15,426 bases of DNA from Bacteroidota bacterium. Lineage in GTDB: Bacteria; Bacteroidota; Bacteroidia; Bacteroidales; VadinHA17. The stretch lies in NCBI GenBank assembly GCA_016868515.1, contig VGGM01000002.1, positions 1 to 15,426 of the forward strand, given 5' to 3'. The position numbers were made by a program, and so were the translations under genes. The notes beneath the pieces are model-generated. The model did no database searches. It saw only the letters and a program-made list of their open reading frames with translations, and had not been told where the DNA came from. Of the stretch, positions 14,289 to 15,426 are shown in pieces (position 1 is the stretch's first letter; each line of letters starts with the position of its first letter).

Positions 14289-15426
14289 ATGGGCATCATT
14301 CAAAAGCAAACCCTCAAAGGCTCAGTCTATTCATACCTTGGTCTCCTGATCGGGTTCCTTAACATAGGAATTCTTTCTCCCCGCATATTTACAGCCGAGC
14401 AGATTGGACTTACACAGGTAATGCTATCGATAGCCACCATACTGTCACAGGTTGGCAATATGGGATTTACAGATCTTGCCAACCGGATTTTTCCCTGGTT
14501 CCGTGACAGTCAGAATGCGAACAGGGGTTTTCTTGGTCTGGGCATCCTGATTACAGGCATCGGAACCGTTATAGTGACAATACTTCTTATTATAAATATA
14601 GAGAAAGTAATAAACACCAACTCTTCAGGTGATTCCCTGCTCACCGGGTACTCAGGACTACTGCCTGTTCTGCTCATCCTTATTATATGGTTTACATTCT
14701 TTGACAATTATGTAAAAATGCTGTATAATGCCGTGCTCGGCACCTTTCTGAGGGATTTACTTATCAGGGGCATTAATCTCACTCTGATAGCATTGTTCTT
14801 TTTCAAGCGGGTTGATTTCGATACATACATTCTTCTATATGTTCTGAATCAGGGCGTCCTCCCGATAGTGATACTTATAATATACCTGTACCGTCGTGGC
14901 GAACTTGTTCCGGGCCGTTTCTGGGAGTGGATTGACAGAAAGATGGCCAGGGAGCTGATAAGTCTGGGATTTAACGGTTTGATAGTAGGATTCAGCTGGA
15001 TTGCCGTCACTAACATTGACAAGTACATGATCAACTACTATATTGGTCTTGATCAGGCAGGAATCTATTCCGTCTCTTTTTATTTTGCCACAATAATAAT
15101 GATTCCCGGCAGGTCACTGGGAAAGATTGCCGTACCACTTATTGCTGACGCCTGGAAACGAAATGACCTGAAAACAGTTTCTGATATTTACACCCGGAGT
15201 TGTATAAACCAGATTGTTATAGGAACCCTTCTGGTAGCGGGTATAATCGGCAACATTGGCAACATTTACCGTATTTTACCGGGAGAGTATGGGGGCGGGG
15301 CCTGGATAATTATTCTTATCAGCCTGGCAAACTTTGCCAGTAATGCCTCCGGAGCCAGTTTGTATGTAATAGCAGCTTCAGGGTTCTACAGGTACCAGAC
15401 ATGGCTGATGTTGTTTCTGATTGTTA
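14289..15426 (+). CDS. Oligosaccharide/polysaccharide flippase (Wzx-like, MOP superfamily), 3' end outside window
   Basis: I translated this frame from ATG 14289 to the window edge with no stop, giving 379 codons. The family usually has about 480-500 residues, so roughly the last fifth to quarter is missing. It begins MGIIQKQTLKGSVYSYLGLL and continues with repeated hydrophobic helices (for example LLPVLLILIIWFTFF and ILLYVLNQGVLPIVILIIYL). It also has the ITNIDKYMINYY-like stretch (here VTNIDKYMINYYIGLDQAG) and the IYSVSFYFATIIMIPGRSLG segment typical of Wzx-type lipopolysaccharide or capsule flippases of Bacteroidota. Such proteins move undecaprenyl-linked oligosaccharides across the inner membrane. 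It diverges from the YfhO-methyltransferase pair across about 61 nt. The exact glycan cannot be told from this window. Confidence 0.88.
   Translation, partial: MGIIQKQTLKGSVYSYLGLLIGFLNIGILSPRIFTAEQIGLTQVMLSIATILSQVGNMGFTDLANRIFPWFRDSQNANRGFLGLGILITGIGTVIVTILLIINIEKVINTNSSGDSLLTGYSGLLPVLLILIIWFTFFDNYVKMLYNAVLGTFLRDLLIRGINLTLIALFFFKRVDFDTYILLYVLNQGVLPIVILIIYLYRRGELVPGRFWEWIDRKMARELISLGFNGLIVGFSWIAVTNIDKYMINYYIGLDQAGIYSVSFYFATIIMIPGRSLGKIAVPLIADAWKRNDLKTVSDIYTRSCINQIVIGTLLVAGIIGNIGNIYRILPGEYGGGAWIIILISLANFASNASGASLYVIAASGFYRYQTWLMLFLIV

Overview
The window looks like a chromosomal segment from a member of the Bacteroidota. This rests on four things. The gene block uppP-truB-queA occurs in this order in that phylum. 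QueA carries a Bacteroidota-style [15 protein letters not shown] stretch. A giant surface protein with a CHU_C (gliding-motility-type) C-terminal domain sits directly before a PorP/SprF-family gene. Possible promoter elements match the phylum's -7 consensus TAnnTTTG. Base composition is moderate, and nothing allows a genus to be named.

Layout. Positions 1-2260 (+) hold a housekeeping operon: the C-terminal half of undecaprenyl-diphosphatase (uppP, cut by the window edge), tRNA pseudouridine-55 synthase (truB) and the queuosine enzyme QueA. It closes with a strong intrinsic terminator at 2289-2320. A gene-free stretch of about 330 nt follows. It contains a possible -7 box and a GC-rich stem-loop at 2471-2499 with no U-tract.

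Positions 2592-10856 (+) hold a predicted secreted adhesin of about 2,400 residues and a PorP/SprF-family protein, a pairing that resembles SprB/SprF of the type IX secretion system (T9SS). The adhesin has a signal peptide, a beta-rich N-terminal region, three HYR modules (two of them exact 252-bp copies), six PKD-like repeats, nine SprB repeats and the beginning of a CHU_C sorting domain. The CHU_C domain is broken. The reading frame stops at 9800, while the family's usual C-terminal tail is still encoded in another frame up to 9856. The pattern fits a recent out-of-frame deletion of about 60 nt.

Positions 10878-14227 (-) hold a translationally coupled pair: a SAM-dependent methyltransferase with an N-terminal zinc-ribbon-like part, and a YfhO-family polytopic membrane protein. 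Diverging from them at 14289 (+) is a Wzx-type polysaccharide flippase that runs off the window. A short region of about 60 nt between them carries two facing -7-like boxes. This right-hand part looks like envelope glycan assembly or modification.

I see no RNA genes, insertion sequences, CRISPR arrays or prophage. I found no convincing undescribed system. The strongest oddities are the broken sorting domain and the exact tandem repeat in the adhesin.
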